64,000 bases of DNA from SAR324 cluster bacterium (GCA_028282885.1 JANQGX010000027.1:1-64000), one strand, 5' to 3'; shown: positions 1 to 9,240, counted from the stretch's first letter. The notes: generated from the sequence alone by a model not told the origin. Program-made: numbers and translations.

Positions 1-214
1 TTATCAACATATTGCGCTGTATCTAGCTATTTTATTTGTCTTTTTAACTTACCTTCATTCTTTTCTAAAGCCTTACCCACACAATTTTGGTGCACCCGGC
101 ATCAGTCATTGCTCCATTCGGATTCTTAGTATATAAAAGGTTATTCAAATTTAACACCGCAATTTCAAACGGGAATCAGGAAACGGATATCCGATTCCAG
201 GAAAAAAGGTCTGA
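1..214. other. Leader region upstream of the NUDIX gene
   Basis: This is non-coding sequence, AT-rich toward its left edge. It must hold the promoter of the NUDIX gene, but I cannot pick a convincing -35/-10 pair. A purine-rich AAAAAAGG stretch ends a few bases before the ATG at 215 and is the likely ribosome binding site. Confidence 0.4.
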
Positions 215-769
215 ATGAAGTATTGTACGCAATGTGGATCGCCGGTTGAACAGATGATTCCCGAGGGTGAGGATCGACTGCGGCATGTCTGCACCCAGTG
301 CGGATTTATTCACTATCAGAATCCAAAAATGGTGGTGGGCTGTATCCCGGTTTGGAAAGATAAAATCCTCCTGGTAAAAAGGTCCATAGAACCCCGATAC
401 GGGAAATGGACTCTGCCGGCGGGATATCTGGAAAACGGTGAGAGTGCAGCCGATGGTGCCAGCCGGGAAACACTGGAGGAGGCCAATGCCAGAGTGTCGG
501 ATCTGAAGCCCTTTGGCATGTTTAATATGCCCCAGATAAACCAGATCTATTTCATGTTTCTCAGCGACCTGGTCGATACGGATTTCGGAGCGGGACACGA
601 AAGTCTGGAGGTCCGTTTGTACAAAGAAGAGGAGATTCCTTGGGATGAAATCGCTTTCAAAGTTATCAAGCGAACCATGGAGCTTTTTTTCGAGGATCGG
701 TCAACAGGAGAATTTACCTTTCATATGGAAGACATCTATTTTGACCGGTCAGTTAAGTACAGAACTTAG
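215..769 (+). CDS. NUDIX hydrolase with N-terminal zinc ribbon (NudC-like/ADP-ribose pyrophosphatase type)
   Basis: This 184-residue protein hydrolyses a nucleoside diphosphate linked to another moiety; the exact substrate cannot be read from sequence. A four-cysteine zinc ribbon (C4, C7, C26, C29) is followed by a NUDIX fold. The NUDIX box starts at G70, with E76 and the REtlEE core at 84-89 that binds the catalytic metal. The last glycine of the consensus box is alanine here, a tolerated change. The zinc ribbon plus short NUDIX domain recalls the C-terminal half of NudC and a group of small COG1051-type enzymes, so NADH or ADP-ribose hydrolysis is possible. It is a single gene converging on upp, with a small hairpin between them. 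Confidence 0.85.
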   Translation: MKYCTQCGSPVEQMIPEGEDRLRHVCTQCGFIHYQNPKMVVGCIPVWKDKILLVKRSIEPRYGKWTLPAGYLENGESAADGASRETLEEANARVSDLKPFGMFNMPQINQIYFMFLSDLVDTDFGAGHESLEVRLYKEEEIPWDEIAFKVIKRTMELFFEDRSTGEFTFHMEDIYFDRSVKYRT

Positions 770-779
770 ATTTTGGGTG

Positions 780-802
780 CGAAATCAGCAGCAGAGATTT
801 CG
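780..802. terminator. Hairpin between convergent NUDIX and upp genes
   Basis: CGAAATC at 780-786 pairs with GATTTCG at 796-802 around a 9-nt loop. It lies in the 89-bp convergent gap, so it may end transcription from both sides. Neither side has a clear T-tract, which keeps confidence low. Confidence 0.35.
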
Positions 803-858
803 AATCGCAATCCCGGTCGATTTGATCCGAAGTTAACTCTGCTATACCCGTAGCGAGT

Positions 859-1485
859 CTATTTTGTGCCAAAGATCTTGTCGCCCGCATCTCCCAGCCC
901 GGGGAGAATATAGCCGATGTCATTGAGCCGATCGTCAATATCGGCCAGGTAGATATCAACGTCAGGATGAGCCTCCTCTACCCGCTTAACACCCTCCGGT
1001 GCCCCGACTATAAACAATCCCCTGATTTTTTGACATCCGGACTGTTTGAGGAGATCTATGGTTGCCAGTAGTGTTCCGCCGGTTGCCAGCATTGGATCCA
1101 AAATCAGGGCAATGCGCTGTTCGATGTTTTTTGCCAGTTTGACGTAGTATTGAACGGGTTCAAGGGTTTCTTCATTGCGGTAGAGCCCAACAACACTGAC
1201 CTTGGCGGACGGGATCATATCAATGACCCCGTTCATCATTCCCAAACCGGCCCTGAGAATGGGTACAATGGTGATTTTTTTTCCTTTTATAAATTGGGCT
1301 TTGACCGGTCCGGCCCAGCCTTGAATCGTCTGCTGCTCCGTCTCCAGGTCTTTGGTCGCTTCATAAGTGAGCAGACGCGCGATCTCCGAAGAGAGATCCC
1401 TGAAATCCTTGGTAGACTGGTCTTTCTTTCTCATCAATCCCAGCTTGTGTTTGATGAGTGGATGATCTGCCACATATGTTGTCAC
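859..1485 (-). CDS. upp: Uracil phosphoribosyltransferase
   Basis: This cytoplasmic pyrimidine-salvage enzyme makes UMP and pyrophosphate from uracil and PRPP. The PRPP-binding loop [12 protein letters not shown] lies around residues 130-141, and the uracil-binding tail [18 protein letters not shown] closes the protein. An ATG exists upstream at 1563, but I prefer the GTG at 1485. It has a strong GGGAGG ribosome site 5 nt upstream and gives exactly 208 residues, the normal length of the family; the longer form adds 26 unrelated N-terminal residues. The gene is divergent from tsaB and convergent with the NUDIX gene. Confidence 0.95.
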   Translation of the reverse strand: MTTYVADHPLIKHKLGLMRKKDQSTKDFRDLSSEIARLLTYEATKDLETEQQTIQGWAGPVKAQFIKGKKITIVPILRAGLGMMNGVIDMIPSAKVSVVGLYRNEETLEPVQYYVKLAKNIEQRIALILDPMLATGGTLLATIDLLKQSGCQKIRGLFIVGAPEGVKRVEEAHPDVDIYLADIDDRLNDIGYILPGLGDAGDKIFGTK

Positions 1486-1833
1486 GATAACCTCCCGGGT
1501 AAACTGTTCTGGAGCAGTCCTCTCCGACTGCAGGGTATTAGTGATAATGCATAATTTGATCATGTTAGCTTTTGAAATGTCTGCTTGTCAATCAATCGGA
1601 AGTCATGAGAAGGCTGCAGTATCGAACCCGTATACTCAAATTGTTCCGGGTTTTGAAACAGTTACAGGTCTTGATTCTGATTTATACAAGGGGTTGAAGG
1701 AGCTTTCAGGGAGTTTAGACCTGAAGCGTAACAGGAAAAAGAGATTTGTCTAAAATGCATAAAAATCGTAGGCTGATCTGAGAAGATACAGTCGGTAAAC
1801 GATTGCATGTTAAGGAACAACAAAGAATTCGAG
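1486..1833. other. Divergent intergenic region upp / tsaB
   Basis: This 348-bp gap carries the ribosome site of upp at its left end and must hold both divergent promoters. A 70-codon frame at 1541-1753 (+) runs through it, but it has no recognisable domain or ribosome site. I see no clear operator or riboswitch. Confidence 0.4.
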
Positions 1834-2544
1834 ATGAAGATCAGAGATAAATGTGTACTGGGAATTGATGCGTCGGGATTTTCGGTATCGGTTGGACTAG
1901 TTGAATCCGGGACGGCTAAAGGATTGATCTACATTAATGATGGTTCTCCCGGCTCGGAAATTCTATTGGCAACTATTGATCAACTGCTGACCACCCTGAA
2001 GATGGAGAAGGAGTCGCTCGATGCCATCTGCGTGACCCGGGGACCGGGTTCCTTTACCTCTCTCAGAATCAGTCTCGCCGTTGCCGAGTCTCTTGGAATC
2101 GGGTTAAACCTGCCCGTATACGGCGTGGACACTCTTCAATTGATTGCAGCCACCCTGCCATTTTATTCCGGAAGCATCAAAGTGATACAGAATGCTTATA
2201 AAGGAGAGTTCTATACGGCAACCTATTCCACCAAGACCGGTCGTCCGGAATGTATCGACGGGCTGGGCCTTGTCAAACCGCAACCGTTTTATGATCGACT
2301 GGAACAGGGAGATTTATTGTTGGGGACGGGAGTGACAGAGTTGATTAAAAAAGGATTTGACCCGGAGAAGAAAGGAGCCTGCTGGAATCTTGATTTTCAC
2401 AGGAGTATCTCCGGGATTGCGGTGGTTGAATATTTCTTGGATCACGATTTAAGAGAGCCTTCACCCAAACCATTGGAGCCTATATATATCCGTCTGTCCG
2501 ATGCAGAGATTAACTATAACAGACAGTTTGGTGTCTCCGAATGA
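1834..2544 (+). CDS. tsaB: tRNA threonylcarbamoyladenosine biosynthesis protein TsaB
   Basis: TsaB is the non-catalytic ASKHA-fold partner of TsaD in making t6A at position 37 of ANN-decoding tRNAs. The N-terminal strand VLGIDASG and the family signature VTRGPGSFTSLRI around residues 70-80 identify it, and the downstream sequence fits the fold. TsaD, TsaE and TsaC are not in the window. I start at ATG 1834, which gives the usual short lead before the first strand. An ATG at 1807 would add nine residues, and neither has a good ribosome site. The stop overlaps the start of rimI (ATGA), so the two are translationally coupled, a common bacterial pairing. Confidence 0.92.
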   Translation: MKIRDKCVLGIDASGFSVSVGLVESGTAKGLIYINDGSPGSEILLATIDQLLTTLKMEKESLDAICVTRGPGSFTSLRISLAVAESLGIGLNLPVYGVDTLQLIAATLPFYSGSIKVIQNAYKGEFYTATYSTKTGRPECIDGLGLVKPQPFYDRLEQGDLLLGTGVTELIKKGFDPEKKGACWNLDFHRSISGIAVVEYFLDHDLREPSPKPLEPIYIRLSDAEINYNRQFGVSE

Positions 2545-2990
2545 ATATACATTCCTGGCAGGAGTTTGAACCCTTTGAGGACGAGATTTGCCGGATGGAT
2601 TGCGGTAATTTTGGAGAGTCCGCATGGGGTCCGGCAACCTGGAAAGCAATGTTCAATAACAGGAAACTGCTTGTCATTCTTCATCCGGTTGCGGACAAAG
2701 TTCTGGCAGGATTTGTGGTGGCGGCTTATGCCGGAAATGAAGGAGAATTGCTGAAGATCTGTGTGGAGAGTAAGCATCGGCAGAAAGGAGCTGGAAGTCT
2801 TTTGCTGACCAGGCTGAACAGGGGATTGGTCGCAAAAGAAGTTGGAAAGCTGTTTCTGGAAGTCAGAGATGATAACGAAAGTGCGACTCGACTTTACCAA
2901 AAGTTCGGCTTTGAAGAGATCGGCAGAAGGTCGCGTTACTATAGCCATCCGGTTTGCGATGCTGTATTATACTCTCTCAATTTGAGATAG
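2541..2990 (+). CDS. rimI: GNAT N-acetyltransferase, RimI type (ribosomal protein S18 alanine acetyltransferase)
   Basis: This 149-residue GNAT protein is predicted to acetylate the N-terminal alanine of ribosomal protein S18 using acetyl-CoA. The acetyl-CoA pyrophosphate loop RQKGAG is in motif A, after the strand LLKICVES. The later blocks LEVRDDNESATRLYQKFGF and RSRYY followed by DAVLY are typical of RimI rather than of generic GNATs. It overlaps tsaB by 4 nt and sits 30 nt before ddl, so the three form one operon. The family name rests on these motifs and on the tsaB context; substrate specificity is inferred. Confidence 0.85.
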   Translation: MNIHSWQEFEPFEDEICRMDCGNFGESAWGPATWKAMFNNRKLLVILHPVADKVLAGFVVAAYAGNEGELLKICVESKHRQKGAGSLLLTRLNRGLVAKEVGKLFLEVRDDNESATRLYQKFGFEEIGRRSRYYSHPVCDAVLYSLNLR

Positions 2991-3020
2991 CTACGCCAAT
3001 CGACAAGGAAAAGGAAGATT

Positions 3021-4073
3021 ATGCAAACAGTCATTGTTCTATGCGGAGGCGAAAGCGGAGAACACGAAGTTTCACTACTTTCGGCCAAAAGTATCATACA
3101 GTATATTCCCAAGGACAGGTATAAAGTCATTCCTGTTGGGATAGACAAATCCGGTTACTGGTTGACAGGAAATCCCCTGTTTCAGAATGAAGACGATCCT
3201 TCCAACATATCACTGGCGGAGAATCTTGAATCTGCCGTATTTGAGCGGGGAAAGCTGAACGGAAACAAAGTAGATGCTGTTTTTCCTATCATCCACGGAA
3301 CTTATGGCGAAGACGGCTGCCTGCAGGGACTCTTAGAGTTACAACATGTACCCTATGTAGGAGCCGGGGTTTTGGGATCCGCAGTGGGAATGGACAAGGA
3401 TATTATGAAGCGACTTCTGATTCCGGAGGGAATTCGTTGCGCCAGGCACAAGGTGATTTATAAATGGCAGGAAAAAATCCCTTCTTATGAGGAGACTGCT
3501 GCCAGGCTGGGCGACATCCTTTTTGTTAAGCCCTGTAACCTGGGTTCTTCGGTCGGTATCTCCAAATGTCGGGATGCGGGAGAGTACGATCAGGCTGTGG
3601 CTTACGCTTTGCAGTTTGATAAAAAAGTCATTGTGGAGGAGTATGTGGAAGGTCGTGAAATCGAAGTGTCGGTACTGGGCAATGAAAAGGTGGAGGTTTC
3701 CGTTCCGGGTGAAATCATTCCGGGTGAGGAGTTTTATTCCTACAATTCGAAGTACATCGATAGCGACGCCACACAACTGAAAATACCGGCAGAGCTGGAT
3801 TCAGGAACTGTGACAGAGATACAAGAAGTTGCAGTCAAGGCATTTTCCTTACTGGAGTTGTCCGGATTAAGCCGCATCGATTTCTTTGTCAAAGCGAGTG
3901 GTGAGGTGTGGCTGAACGAAGTTAATACCCTGCCGGGATTTACCCATATCAGCATGTACCCCAAACTCTTTGAAGCCAGCGGTATTCCTTACCCGGAATT
4001 GATACACAGGTTGATTCAACTGGCAATAAAACGACATGATCTGGATAACTCGCTGAAACGCCAGAAGTACTGA
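3021..4073 (+). CDS. ddl: D-alanine--D-alanine ligase
   Basis: Ddl is the ATP-grasp enzyme that joins two D-alanines for the peptidoglycan stem peptide. The 350-residue length is normal. The N-terminal signature GGESGEHEVSLLSAKSI (from residue 9) and the second signature near the C-terminus, LSRIDFF followed by LNEVNTLPGFT, are intact, as is the ATP-grasp loop region LFVKPCNLGSSVGISK. An AAGGAAG ribosome site stands just upstream of the ATG. It is the third gene of the tsaB-rimI-ddl operon, which ends at the hairpin right after the stop. Confidence 0.95.
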   Translation: MQTVIVLCGGESGEHEVSLLSAKSIIQYIPKDRYKVIPVGIDKSGYWLTGNPLFQNEDDPSNISLAENLESAVFERGKLNGNKVDAVFPIIHGTYGEDGCLQGLLELQHVPYVGAGVLGSAVGMDKDIMKRLLIPEGIRCARHKVIYKWQEKIPSYEETAARLGDILFVKPCNLGSSVGISKCRDAGEYDQAVAYALQFDKKVIVEEYVEGREIEVSVLGNEKVEVSVPGEIIPGEEFYSYNSKYIDSDATQLKIPAELDSGTVTEIQEVAVKAFSLLELSGLSRIDFFVKASGEVWLNEVNTLPGFTHISMYPKLFEASGIPYPELIHRLIQLAIKRHDLDNSLKRQKY

Positions 4074-4087
4074 AATTCATGAGGAAC

Positions 4088-4115
4088 AGAGACCAAATGG
4101 GGTCGTGGTCTTTTT
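4088..4115 (+). terminator. Rho-independent terminator after ddl
   Basis: AGACCA at 4090-4095 pairs with TGGTCT at 4106-4111 around a 10-nt loop, followed at once by a T-run. It starts 15 nt after the ddl stop. Confidence 0.6.
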
Positions 4116-4272
4116 CTCAATTGTTGACTAAAATCTATATTTCGCAGAATGATGTCTTAAAAATTAGTCGACACAATTAGTAAAATGATTAATATTCAAT
4201 GGAGTTTGTAGAACTTTCAATGGTTTTATTAAATAGCAGATATTGTTAACTTTTTGCTAATGCAGAGGAATT

Positions 4273-4461
4273 ATGGCTAAAGACGTTTATGTAGACAAAG
4301 ATGAATGTACGAGCTGCGCTCAATGTGTCGATGATCTTCCGGAGGTATTCAGAATGGATGATGATGACCTGGCTGAAGTATATAACGCAGAAGGTGCCAG
4401 TGAAGAGGAAATCCAGGAAGAGATTGACGCCTGCCCCGGCGAATGCATCCACTGGAAATAG
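4273..4461 (+). CDS. Small 4Fe-4S ferredoxin
   Basis: This 62-residue acidic ferredoxin is a soluble one-electron carrier. Ligands CTSCAQC (C14, C17, C20) and a distal CP cysteine near residue 54 bind one [4Fe-4S] cluster. A further cysteine four residues later (CPGEC) could form a disulphide or be an alternate ligand. The pattern matches the single-cluster ferredoxins of anaerobes such as Desulfovibrio ferredoxin I. An AGAGGA ribosome site lies 4 nt before the ATG. It is monocistronic, between two terminators, so its redox partner cannot be inferred from neighbours. Confidence 0.9.
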   Translation: MAKDVYVDKDECTSCAQCVDDLPEVFRMDDDDLAEVYNAEGASEEEIQEEIDACPGECIHWK

Positions 4462-4489
4462 ACTATTACAACTTTGTCGGTAACGAACC

Positions 4490-4518
4490 GTTCCGGGCGA
4501 AAGGATGTTAGCCCGAAC
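4490..4518 (+). other. Stem-loop downstream of the ferredoxin stop
   Basis: GTTCCGGGC at 4490-4499 (one bulged C) pairs with GCCCGAAC at 4511-4518. It precedes the real terminator by 20 nt and may protect the ferredoxin mRNA 3' end. It has no T-run of its own. Confidence 0.4.
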
Positions 4519-4537
4519 AATGAAACGGCTTTGTTTG

Positions 4538-4574
4538 AAGGTCCTTGTCAAATAAGATTGGGACCTTTTTTTTT
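4538..4574 (+). terminator. Rho-independent terminator after the ferredoxin gene
   Basis: AAGGTCC at 4538-4544 pairs perfectly with GGACCTT at 4561-4567. The 3' arm runs into a nine-base T-tract. It lies between the ferredoxin gene and the convergent mnmG. Confidence 0.85.
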
Positions 4575-4587
4575 ACTCCTTTGAAGC

Positions 4588-6477
4588 CTAATCCTGCTGC
4601 TTATGTCGTTTCTGGATGGCAACCATCAGGATGGTAACAGCAGCCGGTGTTACTCCGCTGATTTTGCTGGCCTGTCCCAGTGTCTGCGGACGATGTATTG
4701 CCAGTTTCTGTCTTACTTCTGTTGAAAGGCCACCAACCGCATCGTAGTCCAAATCATCGGGAATGCGAACGGATTCGATCTTCAGGTATTTCTGAATCTG
4801 GGCTTCCTGCCTTTTGATATAGCCTTCATATTTGATTTCGGTTTCCAGGGATTTTCTGGCAGCCTCATCCCACTCATTCAGCTTCTTTAAGTGTTTTGCG
4901 GGCTCAAGCCTGGAGACGAGCTTAAGGGTGACGTTCGGCTTTTTCAGCAGTTCACCGACTTTCATCCGGTGATCCAATGAAGGAACCCGGGCTTCATTCA
5001 GCAGTGCATTTGTAGTAGGCTCCGGATGGACCTGTCTCTCGCTAATGAACTCACGGAGTTGATCAATCCGATCCATTTTCCCCTGGTAGATCCTGTGATG
5101 ATTTTCCGGAAGCAATCCCAGCTCAAATCCTTTGTCGCAGAGTCTTTGGTCGGCATTGTCCTCCCGGAGCAAAAGCCTGTATTCGGCCCTGGACGTAAAC
5201 ATGCGATAGGGCTCTTCGGTCCCTTTTGAGATCAGGTCGTCGATCAGAACACCGATATAGGCTTCGTTACGTAGCAGAATAAAAGGTTCTTTGCCTTTCA
5301 CCTTGAGCGCTGCGTTAATTCCGGCTATCAATCCCTGGGCAGCCGCTTCTTCATAGCCTGAAGTTCCGTTAATCTGGCCGGCGCAATAAAAATTCGGGGC
5401 GTCTTTCGCTTCCAGGGTACTTTTTAATTGGGTGGGATAAACATAATCATATTCGATTGCATACCCCGGACGAATCACCCGAACGTTTTCCAAACCTTTT
5501 ATACTCTGCAGATAGGCGACCTGAACATCTGTCGGTAGGCTGGTGGACATCCCATTGGGATAATACTCTACGGATTGCAGACTGGTGGGCTCCAGGAAGA
5601 TCTGGTGGCGCTCGCGGTCGGGGAACTTGTTGATCTTGTCCTCGATGCTCGGGCAATAGCGTGCTCCAATACCGGTTATGGCCCCGCTGTACATGGCTGA
5701 TTTTCTGATGTTTTCCCGGATAATCTCGTGGGTCTGATGATTGGTGTAGGTGATATAGCAGGCTACCTGGGGCAGACTGACTTTGGTTTCCCAAAAGGAA
5801 AAGGTAGGCAGATCCGGATCTCCCGGTTGCTTTTCCAGGATATCAAAGTTTATAGACCGTCCGTCAAGACGGGGTGTCGTGCCGGTTTTAAGCCGTCCGA
5901 TGCGAAAGCCCCTTTCTGCCAGGTGATTGGAAAGCTGGGCTGCGGGAAATTCCCATGCCCTGCCGGCAGGATACTGCTGATGCCCGATGTGAATTAATCC
6001 ATTGAGAAATGTTCCCGTTGTCAGGATGACGGTTTTACCGGGGATTGTTTCACCAAGGTTGGTTTCAACGCCGTTTGCTTCTTCTCCATCCCAACTCAGA
6101 CCTGTGACCTCCGCCTGGCGGATGGTAAGGTTTTCCGTTTTCTCCAACCGGGTGCGCATGAACTCTTTATAGAGATTCATGTCGGATTGACAACGCGTTC
6201 CCTGGACGGCGGGACCCTTTTTACGGTTGAGAATCCGGAACTGAATTCCCGTTTCATCCGCTGCAAGCCCCATGATTCCTCCAAGGGCATCGATCTCCTT
6301 CACCAGATGCCCCTTGGCCAGCCCACCGATTGCCGGATTGCATGACATGGCAGCGATGTTGTCTACTGTCATGGTGAGGAGCAGGGTTCTGCACCCTAGT
6401 CTACTTGCCGCAAATGCTGCTTCGCACCCGGCATGCCCGCCTCCGACAATAATTACGTCCCAGACATTACTCATCAT
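4588..6477 (-). CDS. mnmG: tRNA uridine-5-carboxymethylaminomethyl synthesis enzyme MnmG
   Basis: MnmG is the FAD-binding subunit that, with MnmE, builds the (c)mnm5 group on wobble U34. The 629 residues are full length. The FAD dinucleotide fold VIIVGGGHAGCEAAFAASR starts at about residue 9, and the signatures GGLAKGHLVKEIDALGG and TSRAEYRLLLREDNAD are intact, as is the C-terminal helical domain that contacts tRNA. A second ATG three bases downstream could also start the protein. MnmE is not in the window. The gene follows a small unknown gene by 20 nt and is probably cotranscribed with it. Confidence 0.95.
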   Translation of the reverse strand: MMSNVWDVIIVGGGHAGCEAAFAASRLGCRTLLLTMTVDNIAAMSCNPAIGGLAKGHLVKEIDALGGIMGLAADETGIQFRILNRKKGPAVQGTRCQSDMNLYKEFMRTRLEKTENLTIRQAEVTGLSWDGEEANGVETNLGETIPGKTVILTTGTFLNGLIHIGHQQYPAGRAWEFPAAQLSNHLAERGFRIGRLKTGTTPRLDGRSINFDILEKQPGDPDLPTFSFWETKVSLPQVACYITYTNHQTHEIIRENIRKSAMYSGAITGIGARYCPSIEDKINKFPDRERHQIFLEPTSLQSVEYYPNGMSTSLPTDVQVAYLQSIKGLENVRVIRPGYAIEYDYVYPTQLKSTLEAKDAPNFYCAGQINGTSGYEEAAAQGLIAGINAALKVKGKEPFILLRNEAYIGVLIDDLISKGTEEPYRMFTSRAEYRLLLREDNADQRLCDKGFELGLLPENHHRIYQGKMDRIDQLREFISERQVHPEPTTNALLNEARVPSLDHRMKVGELLKKPNVTLKLVSRLEPAKHLKKLNEWDEAARKSLETEIKYEGYIKRQEAQIQKYLKIESVRIPDDLDYDAVGGLSTEVRQKLAIHRPQTLGQASKISGVTPAAVTILMVAIQKRHKQQD

Positions 6478-6497
6478 TCAACCTTCAGTCCCCGTTT

Positions 6498-6731
6498 TTA
6501 ACACCACCTACGCCACCAGTTTAGAACCAGATCTCTCTCCCTGGCAAAGAACTGATCGGCCGGTATCTTCTTCTCCTTGAATCCCTTGCGCAGGTAGTGG
6601 AGTTTAACCATCCATTCCTTCTGGGTTTCACAATTGGACCAGCCGTTGACCTTTCTGTTTTTCAGGGTTTCATACTCTTCGGGTGTCACTTCAATGGGAA
6701 AATCCTCTGACAAATTGGCGATATTTATCAT
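6498..6731 (-). CDS. Small conserved-looking hypothetical protein
   Basis: This 77-residue protein is rich in tryptophan, lysine and glutamate. The core runs IEVTPEEYETLKNRKV and ends in LNWWRRWC. I do not recognise a family. The steady codon use, the 20-nt spacing to mnmG and the same strand make it a likely real gene upstream of mnmG. There is no signal peptide or membrane segment, so it should be cytoplasmic. The terminal cysteine and paired tryptophans are unusual. The ribosome site is weak. Confidence 0.6.
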   Translation of the reverse strand: MINIANLSEDFPIEVTPEEYETLKNRKVNGWSNCETQKEWMVKLHYLRKGFKEKKIPADQFFARERDLVLNWWRRWC

Positions 6732-7008
6732 GAATCACTATCCGATTTCAGATTCCGGGTGACGGAAAAAGGGATGGACGCCTCCCGGGTGCAATTGTAA
6801 AATTGGTTTGGTGGAAAAGATAAAGCGTTTGATAAGACACAAGAATACCAATAAATGCTGTGCAAAAAAACCAGAAAACCGAAAACTTATTGATCCCTTT
6901 CCCGATCCTTTTTCGATTCCCTTTTCATTTGCCCGTTGCCCGGTTGTCGTCAAGCTGATATGGGGTAGCTAAGAGAAGAATCTTTCCTAATTCATCCAGG
7001 ATTATCCG

Positions 7009-9240
7009 ATGTCGATCTTCAAGAACAAAAAAGAGAAGCTGAAATCATCACCCGAACACCAGCGGCAGATCAGGAACCGGATCGGACTGATTTTGTTCCT
7101 CTTTATTTTGATTGTTACGCTATTGTTGTTTAACTACTATCAGCAGGGATTAACCGATTGGAAGAGCATTGACTCCAACCTGAATATCTTCCTCCTGATC
7201 AATCTTAACATTCTGTTACTGGTTGTGGTGACCCTGTTGATCATCCGTAACCTGGTAAAGCTGATTTATGAAAGACGACGTCGAAAGCTGGGATTTCGCT
7301 TGAAATATAAACTAACCCTGGCTTTTATGGTGGTTTCCTCGCTTCCTATGTTGATGTTTTTCTTTATTGCCCATGGATTGTTGAAAGACAGCCTGGATTT
7401 CTGGTTCAAAGGTCAGTTTTCCCTGGCTTTGAAGAACTCCTCAATTGTGGTCAATAACCTGAACAAGCAGCAACATGAAGATTTGAAGGGTTTTGTGCAG
7501 ACGGTTTCCGATGATTACCTGAAGATGCTTAAAAAGGAAAAATCGCCGAACCTGACGGAGCGTCATTCAGTCTGGTTCAATCAGACTCTGAATCGGTACC
7601 GGCTGGACGGCATCACCCTCTACAACACATCTCTCATACCTGTTGGCAGTTGGCTGGCCAGTGAGGATCATCACGAGATCTGGCAGCCCCTGTCCAGGGA
7701 GATTCTCTCCCAGGGTGATAAGGATTTTCCCTTTGTTGTCAGCAACCGTTATGATTTCGGCAGGATCAGCAGGGCGGTTGTCCCCATCGAGATCGGTAAA
7801 GTCCAATACTATCTGGAAGTCTCCAATATCCTGACCGGATCCGATTTTGACGATTTGATTACCATGCAGGCTAACCTGGCCAATTTCAGGAATCTTACCT
7901 TGCTGGAAAACCCGATCAGGGCGAACTTTACAACCTATCTGGTTCTCTTTACGGTGCTGATCACTTTCGGTGGTATTTGGTTCGGTTACTACCTGGCAGG
8001 AAGTATTGTAGAACCCATCGAAACCCTGGTAGAGGGAACACGTCGGATATCAAAGGGAGATCTGGATTTTCAGATCGATCTCCAGGTGGATGACGAAATC
8101 GGCATGTTACTGGATTCTTTCAACGCCATGACCAAGGAGCTGATGACAAACAGGCATGAGCTGGCCATCAGTCAGGAAGCTCTTATTGAAACCAATAAAA
8201 CCCTCGAAGAAAGGAATGTCTTTGTGGAACTGGTGTTGCAGAATATTCAGACAGCCATTCTTTCGGTTGATAACTCCGGGTATGTGAACGGAATCAATCC
8301 CTATATGATTCGTCTGTTCCAGATAGACCCACCGGCGGTGCTGCAGAAACACTACCTAAGTGTATTGACCAAGGAGCCCAAGAGGTACTTTGAAGAACTC
8401 AACCTCGAACTGACGGAATCAGGGCAAAATTCGGTCAAGAGCGATCTCCATATCCGGATTGATAAACGAACCATCCATGTTTCCATGGAACTCTTCCAAT
8501 TGAAGAATCAACAGGGCGAACCCCTGGGAAGACTTTTGGTGGTGGACAACCTTACCGAAATCGACCGATCCACAAGGGCAAACGCCTGGCGGGAAGTAGC
8601 CAGGAGAATCGCCCATGAGATCAAGAATCCTTTGACGCCTATCCAACTCTCAACCCAGCGAATTCGCAGAAAGTACCTGGAGGAGTTGAATGATCCGGAA
8701 ATGTTGGACAATGCAACATCCACCATTATCAGGGAGGTGAACGGACTTAAGAAAATGGTAAATGAATTCTCCAGGTTTGCCAGGCTACCTGAAATCAGTC
8801 CTTCACCCAATAATATCAATGATATTCTTAACGAGGTCTGTGATCTGTTTAACCAGGGGTTGCCCACCAGGATAAATCTCAACCTGACGACCGATCCTCA
8901 CGTCCCTAAAACACTGCTGGATTCTGAACAGATCAAAAGGGTGTTTACCAACCTGATCGATAATGCGGTGGCTGCAATATCGGGAGACGGGCAGATTGAT
9001 CTGGCAGTTTCATATCAAAAAGATCTAAAAATTGTGACGGTTGACGTGGCGGATACCGGAAGCGGCATTCCGGGTGAGATGGTGTACAGGATTTTTGATC
9101 CCTATGTGACAACCAAGAAAGAAGGGACAGGGTTGGGACTGGCAATTGTTCAGCAGATCATCTCGGATCACGGTGGATTCATTCGATTGAAAAACACAGA
9201 AGCTAAAGGCACCCGCTTCAGTATCGAATTACCAGCTTGA
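7009..9240 (+). CDS. ntrY: Sensor histidine kinase, NtrY type
   Basis: This 743-residue membrane kinase has three N-terminal membrane segments (about 24-43, 58-82, 103-125), an extracytoplasmic stretch, a fourth segment (about 305-327), a HAMP linker, a PAS domain (about 405-505) and a HisKA/HATPase core. The phospho-accepting histidine is in RRIAHEIKNPLTPIQLS near residue 536. The N box, DTGSGIPG and GTGLGLAI are all present. This order is that of NtrY, whose cognate regulator NtrX is encoded 133 nt downstream. NtrYX respond to nitrogen or redox/envelope cues in other bacteria; the signal here is unknown. Confidence 0.9.
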   Translation: MSIFKNKKEKLKSSPEHQRQIRNRIGLILFLFILIVTLLLFNYYQQGLTDWKSIDSNLNIFLLINLNILLLVVVTLLIIRNLVKLIYERRRRKLGFRLKYKLTLAFMVVSSLPMLMFFFIAHGLLKDSLDFWFKGQFSLALKNSSIVVNNLNKQQHEDLKGFVQTVSDDYLKMLKKEKSPNLTERHSVWFNQTLNRYRLDGITLYNTSLIPVGSWLASEDHHEIWQPLSREILSQGDKDFPFVVSNRYDFGRISRAVVPIEIGKVQYYLEVSNILTGSDFDDLITMQANLANFRNLTLLENPIRANFTTYLVLFTVLITFGGIWFGYYLAGSIVEPIETLVEGTRRISKGDLDFQIDLQVDDEIGMLLDSFNAMTKELMTNRHELAISQEALIETNKTLEERNVFVELVLQNIQTAILSVDNSGYVNGINPYMIRLFQIDPPAVLQKHYLSVLTKEPKRYFEELNLELTESGQNSVKSDLHIRIDKRTIHVSMELFQLKNQQGEPLGRLLVVDNLTEIDRSTRANAWREVARRIAHEIKNPLTPIQLSTQRIRRKYLEELNDPEMLDNATSTIIREVNGLKKMVNEFSRFARLPEISPSPNNINDILNEVCDLFNQGLPTRINLNLTTDPHVPKTLLDSEQIKRVFTNLIDNAVAAISGDGQIDLAVSYQKDLKIVTVDVADTGSGIPGEMVYRIFDPYVTTKKEGTGLGLAIVQQIISDHGGFIRLKNTEAKGTRFSIELPA

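Noticed and set aside
1541..1753. 70-codon plus-strand frame between upp and tsaB
   Set aside because: No ribosome site, no recognised domain, and its 5' end overlaps the dispensable extension of the upp frame.
6738..6953. 71-codon minus-strand frame between the small mnmG-upstream gene and ntrY
   Set aside because: Irregular composition, no ribosome site and no domain; more likely the 5' region of ntrY and of the small gene.
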